Shown: positions 30,807 to 39,580 of the stretch, piece after piece
Position numbering within the stretch: the first letter of the stretch is position 1
Layout: each line of letters begins with the position of its first letter
NCBI GenBank assembly: GCA_034411135.1
Contig: DAOUMN010000049.1
Span: 1 to 52,983 of the forward strand
Source: Bellilinea sp034411135
GTDB lineage: Bacteria; Chloroflexota; Anaerolineae; Anaerolineales; Anaerolineaceae
Direction: 5' to 3'
Length of the DNA stretch: 52,983 nucleotides
The notes under the pieces: generated by a model
What the model saw: only the letters and a program-made list of their open reading frames with translations
What the model was told of the DNA's origin: nothing
Database searches by the model: none
Translations under genes and position numbers: made by a program

Positions 30807-31535
30807 ATGGAGCAAAACAGGCGTAACCTTTCGATTGCCGGTATCCTGTTGTTTGCCGTCGGTCTGTTGGCAGGAATGGCGCTATGGAGCGTCAACGTGT
30901 GGGCAGATCTGGAAGCCTCGCTGTTCGATCCGGCAATTGCCGCGGAAGGCAGCATTAACAACCTGCGCTGTCCGCAATTCATCACCCCATCCGAATTTGG
31001 CAAAGTATCTATCCGTGTGCACAACCCGACCGACCGGGTTCTACGCCAGGGCGTGCGCGCCCGCATCAGCAATGGTTTCATCACCTATATGCGCCAGGAG
31101 AATGCCCTGTTGGAATTACAGCCGGGCGAAACCCGGCAGATGGAATGGTTCGTCAGCGCAGAAGACGCCGCCTGGAATCGGTTGATCCTGGTGCGCATCA
31201 ACCTGCTGCGCAGTTTCCCGCTGCCTTCGCGTACCGCCACCTGCGGGATCATCCTGCTCAACCTGCCCCTGGTCAGCGGCAGCCAGTTCACCTGGCTGAT
31301 AGCGGTCTTCAGCCTGGCAAGTACTTTGGGCGGCGGGCTTTTATGGCAGCGTGCCAACCAACCGCCGACTCCCCGGCAGCGCAATTTTTTCACCTTACTG
31401 GCAGCCTGGATAGTGATTTTGATCGCCGGAAACCTGCTGGCGTTCCTCGGATTGTGGATACCAGGCGGCATTCTCTTCCTGATTGCGATTATCTTTCTGC
31501 TGCTTTCAATTGCCTATTCGGTGCAATCTTCCTGA
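30807..31535 (+). CDS. Unknown membrane protein with extracellular beta domain
   Basis: 242 residues. One N-terminal membrane segment (about 9-30) is followed by an external region of about 125 residues (INNLRCPQFITPSEFGKVSIRV ... LQPGETRQMEWFVSAED) that looks like an immunoglobulin-like strand pattern. Three closely spaced membrane helices (about 160-180, 192-212, 214-236) complete the chain. I recognise no family. The GT39-type glycosyltransferase gene follows 115 bp later on the same strand. Confidence 0.65.
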   Translation: MEQNRRNLSIAGILLFAVGLLAGMALWSVNVWADLEASLFDPAIAAEGSINNLRCPQFITPSEFGKVSIRVHNPTDRVLRQGVRARISNGFITYMRQENALLELQPGETRQMEWFVSAEDAAWNRLILVRINLLRSFPLPSRTATCGIILLNLPLVSGSQFTWLIAVFSLASTLGGGLLWQRANQPPTPRQRNFFTLLAAWIVILIAGNLLAFLGLWIPGGILFLIAIIFLLLSIAYSVQSS

Positions 31536-31650
31536 ATCACCGGAAAGCTGCCCGAATTGCGAACCGGGCAACGTGGGAATCCAGTACAATTAGCACAACC
31601 ACCGACCACAACGGTCAGGCGGTTGATCCTGCGACCGACGGGGGTTTGGG

Positions 31651-33897
31651 TTGCCCACCTTGTCCGATCCCATCCAGGTTGTCCAAAAACGGGGGAACAA
31701 TCCGTCCGCGCTGGTATGGATTTTTTGCGCTGCGCTGCTCTGTTTACCGGCTGGATGGGTGATCTATGAACGCTGGCTGTTCAATCCGCAAATTCGGGAT
31801 GTGCTGGCAACATTTTGGTGCCGCAATGACCTGTACTGCCCCGCCTATCTGCCGTCCTATTTTGCGCTGATCATACCGGTTGGGATCGAATTTTTCATCC
31901 TGTTTCTGGCTTACAGCCCGCTGCTGAGCGGCATTTTGATTCACCCGCCCTCGATCATTCCCCCTTCGGACGCCCGCAGCGGCACATACCGACGGCTGGT
32001 GTTGTGGCTTTTCGCCGCGTCCGTCGCGTTGCTGGGCTTTTCCACGCTGCTGGCATTTCGTGCGCAGAGGCTGCCCGCCGTGGAAGTACTGATTGCACTT
32101 GGTTTGGCTCTTTTGGGTTTCTATTTGCGCCATCAAGACCATCCACTTCAACTTTCCGGCTTGGGCAGTCGTTTATTGCGCCTGATACAGTTTGGGTTGG
32201 GGCAAGCAGCGCTTCTGTATTTTCTACGCAGCCTGACTCTCAACCGAGCAGAATTGCTTCCCAGCGGGTTGTTTTTACTCACCGTGTTGATCCTGTTGCT
32301 GCGTTGGGTAAAGCCTGCACCTATCTACTGGGTAACCTGCGCGGCAATTGGGTTGATGAGCTACCGCCTGTGGGGCTGGGAATACGCCGTGGTCGGCGAC
32401 GAATATTCGTTTTACTCGTACGCGCTGCAACGACTGGGCGATGAAGGTTTATGGGGCTCATTGGCTTATCTCTTCAAGGGCACGGCAGTGTACGGCAGCC
32501 ATCCTTTTCTGTCCACCTGGGTACAAATGCTCTCAATGAGCATCTTTGGTGAGGATCATTTCGGCTGGCGGATCAGCAACATTTTTCTTGCCGGGGTCTC
32601 GCTATACTTTTTTTATGTGTTCTTTCGCACTTTCCTGTCTATGCGCGTGTCGCTTTGGGCAGTAATGCTGTTAGCCTGTTCACACTACCTGTTCAATTTT
32701 AGCAAGATCGGATACAACAATCTACAAGCCCTGTTTGCCTTTGGGGTGCTGATGGCGGCAGCTTCCCGTGCAGCCCGTTCCCCCAGCGAGTTCAACTACG
32801 CCCTGACCGGCGCGGCGGTTGGATTATGTTTCTATGTTTATCCGGCAGCCTTATATGCCATACCGGCAGCCGGCTTACTGCTGCTGTTCTACGACCCGCC
32901 TCGTGATAAAACCGCAATGCGGCGCTGGTTTTCCCTGCTGTTGCCGCTTGCTATCCTGTTGCTGCCGCTGGCATTCCAGCCGGAATACTGGCAATCCAAA
33001 CTATTGGGTACATTTCTGACCAACAACTCATACGCCAGCCAGCGCCCGCTATTGGGCCAGTTCAGCAAGAACATCGTTTATGCCTATTTCTCTTACCTGT
33101 ATGCCGTCGATCAGACCCACTTCGTGATCGCTTCCCATATCGATCCGCTCAGCGGACTGTTGCTCCCGCTGGGTTTGGGTTATCTCCTGTTTACCTTCCA
33201 CCGTGAACGGTTCAGCGCGTATATGCTGCTCTGCTATGTCATGCTGCTTTTCCTGGTCGGTGCAACCCACGACCGTTTTGCTCCCTCAACCACACGCATG
33301 TTCATGTTGCTGCCCTGGTATGCCGTTCTCGCTGCGGTCGGGCTGGGTTGGCTTCAAGGGCAGTTCAGCCTGTCACGCCTGGCGCGCACTGGACTGCCGC
33401 TGGTAATCCTGACCGCCATCCTGGCAACCAACCTGTACATGGCATACGGGCTGTACCGCCGCGCCAGCGCGGGAGTCCCCAGCCTGGAGGTGTTGTTTAT
33501 CCGCCTGAGCCAGCGCGATGAACAACTCTTCCCGGAGCGCTCGAAGACCGTGCTGTTTCTAACCGAGCCCAACTGGGACATCGAAGGACTGCAAACCCTG
33601 GCACAGGCGTACCGAATCCCGCCCAGTCGGCTGAGCCTGACGCGTTTCGCCGTCGAGAGCGGTGAAATTCCGATGGAAGCCCGCCATCTGGCAGCCCAGA
33701 ACACTACACTGGTTATCCTGCAACCATGGATGAACACGGATTACAAAGCCGGGTTAGAACAGCAATTGCTTCGGCTGGACAAGCAGCCCTGCCCGGTGCA
33801 GGATACACCTGCCAGCCCGGAACGATTTACCCTGTACCTGCCACCCGAATTTTCCCGTTTGTGTCCGGTCGATGGGCACTGGTCGTTATCTGATTGA
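31651..33897 (+). CDS. Membrane glycosyltransferase of the GT39/ArnT type
   Basis: 748 residues, with about 12 membrane helices. A conserved acidic loop AVVGDEYSFYSYALQRLGDEG (about 246-266) resembles the DE motif of dolichyl/undecaprenyl-phosphate mannosyltransferase-like enzymes, which move a sugar from a polyprenyl-phosphate donor to a protein or lipid outside the membrane. A soluble C-terminal region of about 140 residues follows (EGLQTLAQAYRIPPSRLSL). The TTG at 31651 has GGGGG upstream and is the only good start in this frame, but it is not certain. The SRP RNA promoter begins inside its final codons. Confidence 0.75.
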   Translation: MPTLSDPIQVVQKRGNNPSALVWIFCAALLCLPAGWVIYERWLFNPQIRDVLATFWCRNDLYCPAYLPSYFALIIPVGIEFFILFLAYSPLLSGILIHPPSIIPPSDARSGTYRRLVLWLFAASVALLGFSTLLAFRAQRLPAVEVLIALGLALLGFYLRHQDHPLQLSGLGSRLLRLIQFGLGQAALLYFLRSLTLNRAELLPSGLFLLTVLILLLRWVKPAPIYWVTCAAIGLMSYRLWGWEYAVVGDEYSFYSYALQRLGDEGLWGSLAYLFKGTAVYGSHPFLSTWVQMLSMSIFGEDHFGWRISNIFLAGVSLYFFYVFFRTFLSMRVSLWAVMLLACSHYLFNFSKIGYNNLQALFAFGVLMAAASRAARSPSEFNYALTGAAVGLCFYVYPAALYAIPAAGLLLLFYDPPRDKTAMRRWFSLLLPLAILLLPLAFQPEYWQSKLLGTFLTNNSYASQRPLLGQFSKNIVYAYFSYLYAVDQTHFVIASHIDPLSGLLLPLGLGYLLFTFHRERFSAYMLLCYVMLLFLVGATHDRFAPSTTRMFMLLPWYAVLAAVGLGWLQGQFSLSRLARTGLPLVILTAILATNLYMAYGLYRRASAGVPSLEVLFIRLSQRDEQLFPERSKTVLFLTEPNWDIEGLQTLAQAYRIPPSRLSLTRFAVESGEIPMEARHLAAQNTTLVILQPWMNTDYKAGLEQQLLRLDKQPCPVQDTPASPERFTLYLPPEFSRLCPVDGHWSLSD

Positions 33898-33922
33898 CAG
33901 CCCGGCATACCTGGTGTATGAT
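33894..33922 (+). promoter_or_regulatory. Promoter of the SRP RNA gene
   Basis: TTGACA at 33894-33899, 17-bp spacer, TATGAT at 33917-33922. Its -35 box overlaps the stop codon of the glycosyltransferase gene. Confidence 0.8.
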
Positions 33923-33928
33923 ATGCCC

Positions 33929-34036
33929 GCGTCCGGGTGGGACCGGCGCGGCAGAATCCGCCGAACCCTGTCAGGTCCGAGAGGAAGCAGCAGTAAGGTG
34001 GCCACTCTGGGCGCCGCCGGAAAACCTGCCCGGCGC
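33929..34036 (+). ncRNA. ffs: Signal recognition particle 4.5S RNA
   Basis: The universal SRP domain IV is present: CTGTCAGGTCCGAGAGGAAG then CAGCAGTAAGG, with the asymmetric AGCAG bulge and a GAGA tetraloop. The 5' end GCGTCCGGGTGG pairs with CCTGCCCGGCGC at 34025-34036, closing the long stem. This small SRP RNA, with Ffh, targets membrane and secreted proteins to the translocon. A TTTTT tract follows at 34039-34043. Confidence 0.92.
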
Positions 34037-34049
34037 ACTTTTTAACTCC

Positions 34050-34934
34050 ATGAACTCACAACCACCCATTTGCAACTACGAAGGTTCCGATTACCAGCAG
34101 CGCTTCTGGGAACAGGGCGGCCGCGCCTACGAGGACGGCGCTGAAGCCGTGGCATTGCGCCGCCTGCTGCCTGACCAGGGCAGGCTGCTGCTGGAGGTGG
34201 GGGCTGGCGCGGGTCGCAATACCCCTCGCTACCAGGGCTACGAACAAATCGTTCTGTTGGATTTTTCACGCAGCCAACTGGAGCAAGCCCGCACCCGGCT
34301 GGGAGACAGCCCGCGCTACCGCTTCGTGGCAGCAGATGTGTATCATCTGCCGTTTGTGCCTGCCCTGTTCGACGGCGCAACAATGATCCGCACCCTGCAT
34401 CACATGGCAGAAGCACGCCGCGCCTTGGAGAGCATTCACCGCGTGCTGCAAAAAGATTCCATTTTCATCCTCGAATTTGCCAACAAGCAAAATCTCAAAG
34501 CCATTTTGCGCTTCTGGTTGCGCCGCCAGACGTGGAACCCGTTTGATCCCGAACCAATTGAGTTTGCCCCGCTGAATTTCGATTTCCATCCCGCAACAGT
34601 ACGCGCCTGGCTGCAGAACAGTGGTTTTGCCATCCAGCGCACCCTTACGGTTTCCCATTTCCGCTTCGGCTGGCTGAAACGTTGGATTCCCACCCGCTTG
34701 CTGGTCGGCATGGACAGCCTGGCGCAGCTGACCGGCGATTGGTGGCAGTTAAGCCCCAGCGTGTTTGTGCGCTGCCGGTTGGTTTCGCAAACGACAGCAG
34801 CTACCCACAATGGGTTTTTCGCCTGTCCGGCATGTGCAACACCCATCGAGGATACGCCTCCCCGGCTGGTCTGCCCGGCATGCGGGCGGGAATATGCTGT
34901 GCAGGACGGGATCTACGATTTTCGCTTGAATTAA
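34050..34934 (+). CDS. SAM-dependent methyltransferase with Trm112-like zinc ribbon
   Basis: 294 residues. LLLEVGAGAGRNT (about 47-59) is the SAM-binding motif I, VLLDFS motif II, and VAADVYHLPF ... FDGATMIRTLHHM the post-motif region, so it is a class I enzyme of the ubiE/Methyltransf_11 type. The C-terminus carries CPAC...CPAC, a Trm112-like zinc ribbon that normally activates methyltransferases in trans. The start was placed at ATG 34050 because the frame further upstream runs through the SRP RNA. It overlaps the convergent gene by 4 bp at its stop. The substrate is unknown. Confidence 0.8.
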   Translation: MNSQPPICNYEGSDYQQRFWEQGGRAYEDGAEAVALRRLLPDQGRLLLEVGAGAGRNTPRYQGYEQIVLLDFSRSQLEQARTRLGDSPRYRFVAADVYHLPFVPALFDGATMIRTLHHMAEARRALESIHRVLQKDSIFILEFANKQNLKAILRFWLRRQTWNPFDPEPIEFAPLNFDFHPATVRAWLQNSGFAIQRTLTVSHFRFGWLKRWIPTRLLVGMDSLAQLTGDWWQLSPSVFVRCRLVSQTTAATHNGFFACPACATPIEDTPPRLVCPACGREYAVQDGIYDFRLN

Positions 34935-35677
34935 GCCCGATTTGCTGTTTTTTCGAGCACCCAAAAGTGGGACAAGCCAAAGAAACGCAACGGCGTTCTT
35001 TCCAACGCCTGCAGCACGGCGCGCAGCAGCCTACCTGCACCGCCAAAGCGGACAATCAGGTTATCGTACGCCCCAAAGATAATCGTCCGCTGAACGAAGA
35101 CCACTGGCAATCCGGCAAAGAGTCGTTCGAGATCATTGCGGCTGTAGGCGCGCACATGCGGCGCCAGACGGTCACGCCAGGCACGCGGCAGGTAATTTAC
35201 CAGCGGGATATTGCCAAAATAGTACTTCCCGCGCCAGTAAATCCCATGAGTTTCGAACGGATAGCCGCGGTTCGGGCAGAATAAAACCAGTCTGCCGCCC
35301 GGCTTGAGCGCGCGCACCATCTCTGCCACTGCCAGCCGGTCATTGGTAACGTGCTCCAACACCTCGTGGCTGAGGATGAGATCAAAATGGTCTGTTGGCA
35401 GGGGCAGGTATTCACCCGCTGCGCACAAGACCAGGTTCGCCCGCTGGCGCGCATCCTGCGTGCGCTCGAACTCGATATCCAGCCCAACCGCCTGACAAGC
35501 CGTTTCCGCCAGGCGCTGTAAATACATTCCCACCCCGCAGCCATCCACCAACACCCGTCCGCGAATGCGCTCGCCAGCCGCAGAGCGGATCATCTCCAGA
35601 CGGCGTTCCTGACCCGCCCGCCAGACCTGGGAAGGGACGCCGCGTTGTGCGGCTTTATCATAAAGTTCGCTATGCAT
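34931..35677 (-). CDS. Class I SAM-dependent methyltransferase
   Basis: 248 residues from the ATG at 35677. VLVDGCGVGMYLQRLAE gives motif I (Gly-rich), VGLDIE motif II, LCAAGEYLPLPTDHFDLILSHEVLEHV the catalytic-site region and LKPGGRLVLFCPNR the post-I motif. It has the ubiE/Methyltransf_11 pattern, like its tail-to-tail neighbour. The C-terminal part (LPVVFVQRTIIFGAYDN) has hydrophobic and aromatic residues suggesting a lipid or glycan acceptor. The acceptor is not identifiable. speH begins on the opposite strand 107 bp away. Confidence 0.8.
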   Translation of the reverse strand: MHSELYDKAAQRGVPSQVWRAGQERRLEMIRSAAGERIRGRVLVDGCGVGMYLQRLAETACQAVGLDIEFERTQDARQRANLVLCAAGEYLPLPTDHFDLILSHEVLEHVTNDRLAVAEMVRALKPGGRLVLFCPNRGYPFETHGIYWRGKYYFGNIPLVNYLPRAWRDRLAPHVRAYSRNDLERLFAGLPVVFVQRTIIFGAYDNLIVRFGGAGRLLRAVLQALERTPLRFFGLSHFWVLEKTANRA

Positions 35678-35783
35678 ACCGCCCAATCCTACCACGAATT
35701 TTCCACAAGCATTGACATTTTGACAGTTATCCCTGAAAATTTGGCTTCTATTTAATTTTTTACCCCAGGAGGTGACGGTTCCA

Positions 35784-36161
35784 GTGAACAACACGATGAA
35801 ACTTGGAGACCATTTTATTTGCGACCTTTCAGACTGCGACCAAAAGTTGTTATTCGATCCCGAACGCGCCGGTGAGCTGTTCACCCGTGCCGTTATCGAC
35901 AGTGGTCTGACTATCGTGGATAAGGGCTTTCACAAGTTCAGCCCGCACGGATTTACCTGTTTTCTGCTGCTGGCAGAATCGCATGCCAGTTTGCATACCT
36001 GGCCCGAATACGGGTACTGCGCGATCGACCTGTTCACTTGCAACCCGAACCTTGATATTACCCCTCTGATCAGCCGACTGCAGGAATTATTCTCCGCTGG
36101 CAGTTGTGCTGTCCGCCGCATCGACCGGGCAGCCCAAATCAATCAACCAGTCGCCATCTAA
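35784..36161 (+). CDS. speH: S-adenosylmethionine decarboxylase proenzyme
   Basis: 125 residues from GTG 35784, following AGGAGGTGA; GTG 35772 and ATG 35796 are in frame alternatives. The self-cleavage site is ESHASLHTWPE: the chain breaks before Ser66, which becomes the pyruvoyl group, with His71 and Cys86 as the processing and proton-donor residues of the prokaryotic class 1b enzyme. It decarboxylates SAM to give the aminopropyl donor for spermidine. speE follows 14 bp downstream, making a polyamine operon. Confidence 0.92.
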   Translation: MNNTMKLGDHFICDLSDCDQKLLFDPERAGELFTRAVIDSGLTIVDKGFHKFSPHGFTCFLLLAESHASLHTWPEYGYCAIDLFTCNPNLDITPLISRLQELFSAGSCAVRRIDRAAQINQPVAI

Positions 36162-36175
36162 CAGGGAGGTACACT

Positions 36176-37012
36176 TTGAGCGATGTGTGGTTCAGCGAGC
36201 AACTGCACCCTTTTTACCGAAAATCATTGCGGGTGAATGCCATCTTGGCGGATGAACAAACTTCCTACCAGCATCTCCAGGTTTTAGAGTGTGAATTTTT
36301 CGGCAAAACCCTGATACTGGATGGCATCATCCAGCTGACCGAGCGCGATAACGCCGGTTATCACGAGATGATCACCCACATTCCGCTGCTGGCGCAAGGC
36401 TCGCCGCGGCGGGTGTTGATCGTAGGCGGCGGTGACGGCGGCAGCCTGCAGCAGGTGTTGAAACACCCCACTGTCGAGGAAGCGGTGGTATGCGAGCTAG
36501 ATCGGCGGGTGGTCGAGGTCAGCCGCCAGTACTTTACTGCGTTCGGCGATCCGTGGAACGACCCGCGCGCCCGGCTGGTCGTTCAGGATGCATTCACTTT
36601 CCTGGAAGGCGGGTATGAAAAATTCGACGTCATCATTTCCGACACCACCGACCCGATCGGCATGGCGGAACGCCTGTTCAGCGAGGAGTTTTACCGCCTG
36701 ATGGTGGCTGCGCTCAATCCGGGCGGCGCAATTGCCACCCAATGCGAGCAGATGTTTTTCGACGCCGGATTGATCACCCGGCTGTTCGACTTTGCGCGCA
36801 GCCTGGCACAGCACCCGGCGTATTATCATGCTCTCATTCCCACCTACCCCGGCGGCGGGATCGGTTTTCTGTACCTTTCCGATACCCCCTGGACGGAGGG
36901 GCTGAAACGCAATTACCCGCCCGATCTGCACTACCTCAACCCGGAAGTGCACCAGGCAGCCTTTGCCCTGCCGGAGTTTTTCCGCCGCTTGTTATTCAAC
37001 GGCACAGAGTGA
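36176..37012 (+). CDS. speE: Spermidine synthase (polyamine aminopropyltransferase)
   Basis: 278 residues from TTG 36176, with GGGAGGT upstream. It opens with VWFSEQLHPFYRKSLRVN, followed by YQHLQVLECEFFGKTLILDG, and the SAM-like site VLIVGGGDGGSLQQVLKH. IISDTTDPIGMAERLF holds the catalytic Asp. It joins the aminopropyl group from decarboxylated SAM to putrescine. The preceding speH provides the donor, so the pair forms a complete pathway step. Confidence 0.94.
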   Translation: MSDVWFSEQLHPFYRKSLRVNAILADEQTSYQHLQVLECEFFGKTLILDGIIQLTERDNAGYHEMITHIPLLAQGSPRRVLIVGGGDGGSLQQVLKHPTVEEAVVCELDRRVVEVSRQYFTAFGDPWNDPRARLVVQDAFTFLEGGYEKFDVIISDTTDPIGMAERLFSEEFYRLMVAALNPGGAIATQCEQMFFDAGLITRLFDFARSLAQHPAYYHALIPTYPGGGIGFLYLSDTPWTEGLKRNYPPDLHYLNPEVHQAAFALPEFFRRLLFNGTE

Positions 37013-37018
37013 CGAATT

Positions 37019-37741
37019 TCAGCCGGGCTGGGTAGGAGCGGGCTTTAACGCCCAGTGAATAGCTACCACCCCGAACATTTTGCGGCTGAAATTGACCGCG
37101 TGGAAACCGGCGCGCTCAACTTCGCCTGCCAGCATCTCGGCGCTGAGAAAATTCTCGCTGCTGGTAGGTAGATACACGTATGCGTCGCGCTGCCCGGTGA
37201 GGATCGTCCCCAACAACGGGATCACCCTCCGCATATGGAAACGGATGAACGGTGAGAGCAGGTTGTTGTCGGGCGGAGTAGTATCCAGCGCGACCCAGTG
37301 CCCGCCCGGTTTTAACACGCGAAATTGCTCGCGCAGCGCCTGGCTCAGGTCGGTTACGTTGCGCAGTAAGAAGCCGGACACCAGCGCATCGAAGCAAGCA
37401 TCCGGATAAGGCAAGTGGAGCGCATCGGCAGCGCACCAATACGGCACGCTGCCGCCTCGCTGCCGCCCTGCCAGCATCATGCCAAGGGTGAAATCCGCGG
37501 CAATCGCCCGGCAGGCGGGCTGCTGGCGCAGCGCTTCGCGGGCAATATCACCAGTTCCGGCTCCCAGATCGAGCAGCACTGTGCCAGGGTTAATGCCTGC
37601 CCTTCGAATAACCTCCCGCCGCCAGGCAACATCCTGTCCAGCAGTCATCAGGCGGTTCATCAGATCATAGCGCGGCGCAATGCGGCTGAACATGCGCTGC
37701 ACATACTGTGACGGGTCGCCGCCGGGAGTGTCAGTCCTCAT
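37019..37741 (-). CDS. UbiE/MenG-type methyltransferase
   Basis: 240 residues from ATG 37741. YVQRMFSRIAPRYDLMNRLMTAGQD is the N-terminal signature, VLLDLGAGTGDIA the SAM motif, DALVSGFLLRNVTDLSQAL the typical UbiE segment, and FRVLKPGGHWVALDTTPPD the post-I motif. These are demethylmenaquinone or ubiquinone methyltransferases; given an anaerobic-type genome, menaquinone is more likely. It overlaps the end of the histidine kinase gene by 11 bp, so translation is coupled. No other men gene is in the window. Confidence 0.8.
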   Translation of the reverse strand: MRTDTPGGDPSQYVQRMFSRIAPRYDLMNRLMTAGQDVAWRREVIRRAGINPGTVLLDLGAGTGDIAREALRQQPACRAIAADFTLGMMLAGRQRGGSVPYWCAADALHLPYPDACFDALVSGFLLRNVTDLSQALREQFRVLKPGGHWVALDTTPPDNNLLSPFIRFHMRRVIPLLGTILTGQRDAYVYLPTSSENFLSAEMLAGEVERAGFHAVNFSRKMFGVVAIHWALKPAPTQPG

Positions 37742-39419
37742 TATGGATTGGCACCCATGCCAGAATTGTGGTTCCCATCCCCGGCTCGGAACTGATCTCC
37801 ACATCACCACCCACGTTACGGGCACGGGTGTGCATGTTAGATAAACCATGCCCAATGGTCAATTGCATCTTCTCAGGATCGAACCCCCGCCCGTCGTCGC
37901 TGATTTCCATTAAGGCACGGTCAACGGACAGCCACAAGGTGATCGTCACGCTGCGCGCGCGGGCATGTTTGGCAATGTTTGCCAATGCTTCCTGGCAGAT
38001 ATGGAACAACGCCACCGATTGTGTGTCCGGCAGGGTTGCCATCTCGTCATCTGCACCTTGCAGGTTAACCGCCAACAGGGTATTGGCGCGAAATTCCTGC
38101 ACCAGACGGCGGATACCCTGCATCAAATTCTCGTTGTGCAGCTGGCGCGGGCGCAAATCCAGGATGTAGGCGCGAATATCACGGATGGTACTGTTCAAAT
38201 CGCTGATCGCCTGCTCGATGCGTTGAAGCATGCCGAGTGGGTCTTCCTTAACCAGCAGGCGAGCATGCTCCAAGGTCAAACCAACGGCATAGATGGACTG
38301 GATGATACCATCGTGCAAATCCATGCCGATCCGTTCGCGCTCCTCCAACACCGCCAGGCGGCGCCCCTGCAGGTTAAGGCGCACGTTTTCGATCGCCGTA
38401 CCCACCCACGAGCCAATTGTCGCCAGGAATTGGACTTCCATATCATCCAGCGGGCGCGGGTGGCAGGTAGCCACGCACAATACCCCCAGCACGCCCTGCC
38501 GCCCGTTGATGGGCAAACAGGCTACCTGGTGGAACTCACCGAGCAGCACATCCGGGTGCAGGTCACTGCCTCCGGCATCACTGAGCGAGATCAGGCGCGG
38601 CTGGTTGGCTTTAGCAACCTGTCCAATCACTCCCTCGCCGAGGGTGTACTGGTCGCGCGCCCACAGCGCACTTGCCTGGTGTCCACGGTGCAGTACCAGT
38701 TTCAACTGGCGGCTGTTCTCCAGGCGCAGGTAAACTTCGCCGACCTCAATTTGCAGGTAATCCAGCACCTGCGTCAGCGCTTTATCGAGAATCTGGTCGA
38801 TATCCGCCGAAGTTGCCAGCGTAGAAGCCAACTCATTGAGCAGCGCCAGGTTCTCGTTGCGCCGGGTGAGGATGCGGTCGCGTTGGATCAATTGCTGGTA
38901 CATGCGGGCATTGGTGATTGCCACCGCCGCATAAGCCGCCAGCATTTCGATTAACACCTGATCTTCGGCGGTGAATTCGGGTGCGCCAACTTTATCAGTC
39001 AGGTAGATCTGCCCAATATGCCGCCCAGCATGGCGGATGGGAACGCCGAGAAAGGAGATCATTGGCGGGTGATTGGGCGGAAAACCGACGCTGCGCGGGT
39101 CGGCGGCAATATCCGCCACCCGGATAGGCTCCTGGGCGTGCATCAGCGCACCAATCAGCCCCAAGCCGCGCGGCGGATGCGCCATACGCGCCAATTCCTC
39201 TTCACTCATCCCTACCGGGATAAAGGATTGCAACTCACCATCCGCTCCAATCACACCAACAGCGGCGTAGCGCGCGCCAGCTTGCTCGCACGCCAGCGAA
39301 GCAATCCGCTCCAGCAACGTTTCAAGAGAAATCTCCTGAACCAGCTCCAGGCTGGCTTGGTGCAGCGCCAGCAGGCGTTCTTCCAGTTGTTCGCGAGTGA
39401 GTTGAAGAGTATTTGCCAC
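37731..39419 (-). CDS. GAF-domain NarL-type histidine kinase, orphan
   Basis: 562 residues, soluble. GAF1 spans about 25-180 and GAF2 about 195-350. The HisKA_3 helix follows with ERERIGMDLHDGIIQSIYAVG (phosphorylated His near 370). The HATPase_c domain has FHICQEALANIAKHARA and ISDDGRGFD ... GHGLSNMHTRARNVGG. This is the DevS-like arrangement; GAF domains there sense oxygen or redox through haem, which cannot be judged here. No response regulator gene is adjacent. It overlaps the UbiE/MenG-type gene, suggesting quinone-linked control as a guess. Confidence 0.85.
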   Translation of the reverse strand: MANTLQLTREQLEERLLALHQASLELVQEISLETLLERIASLACEQAGARYAAVGVIGADGELQSFIPVGMSEEELARMAHPPRGLGLIGALMHAQEPIRVADIAADPRSVGFPPNHPPMISFLGVPIRHAGRHIGQIYLTDKVGAPEFTAEDQVLIEMLAAYAAVAITNARMYQQLIQRDRILTRRNENLALLNELASTLATSADIDQILDKALTQVLDYLQIEVGEVYLRLENSRQLKLVLHRGHQASALWARDQYTLGEGVIGQVAKANQPRLISLSDAGGSDLHPDVLLGEFHQVACLPINGRQGVLGVLCVATCHPRPLDDMEVQFLATIGSWVGTAIENVRLNLQGRRLAVLEERERIGMDLHDGIIQSIYAVGLTLEHARLLVKEDPLGMLQRIEQAISDLNSTIRDIRAYILDLRPRQLHNENLMQGIRRLVQEFRANTLLAVNLQGADDEMATLPDTQSVALFHICQEALANIAKHARARSVTITLWLSVDRALMEISDDGRGFDPEKMQLTIGHGLSNMHTRARNVGGDVEISSEPGMGTTILAWVPIHNED

Positions 39420-39521
39420 GGATTTTCCTGCGCTTTTGGAGGTATTTTACTCGAATTGTAGTTTACCTGCAATTTGCGTGTAACTCCTCCATCGGCTGAA
39501 TACTGGTTGGGGATTAGGGGG

Positions 39522-39550
39522 TCGCAATTCCCGGCGGAGCGGGCTATAAT
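39522..39550 (+). promoter_or_regulatory. Promoter of the CDP-alcohol phosphatidyltransferase gene
   Basis: TCGCAA at 39522-39527, 17-bp spacer, TATAAT at 39545-39550. The gene starts at 39581 after an AAGGAG site. Confidence 0.5.
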
Positions 39551-39580
39551 ACAATTACCATGGGAAGGAAGGAGAACTGT

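Noticed and set aside
33894..34049. N-terminal extension of the methyltransferase frame
   Set aside because: It would read through the SRP RNA, whose structure and promoter are clear; ATG 34050 is the better start.
37965..38954. Plus-strand 329-residue frame over the orphan kinase
   Set aside because: Antisense shadow of the kinase; no family match.
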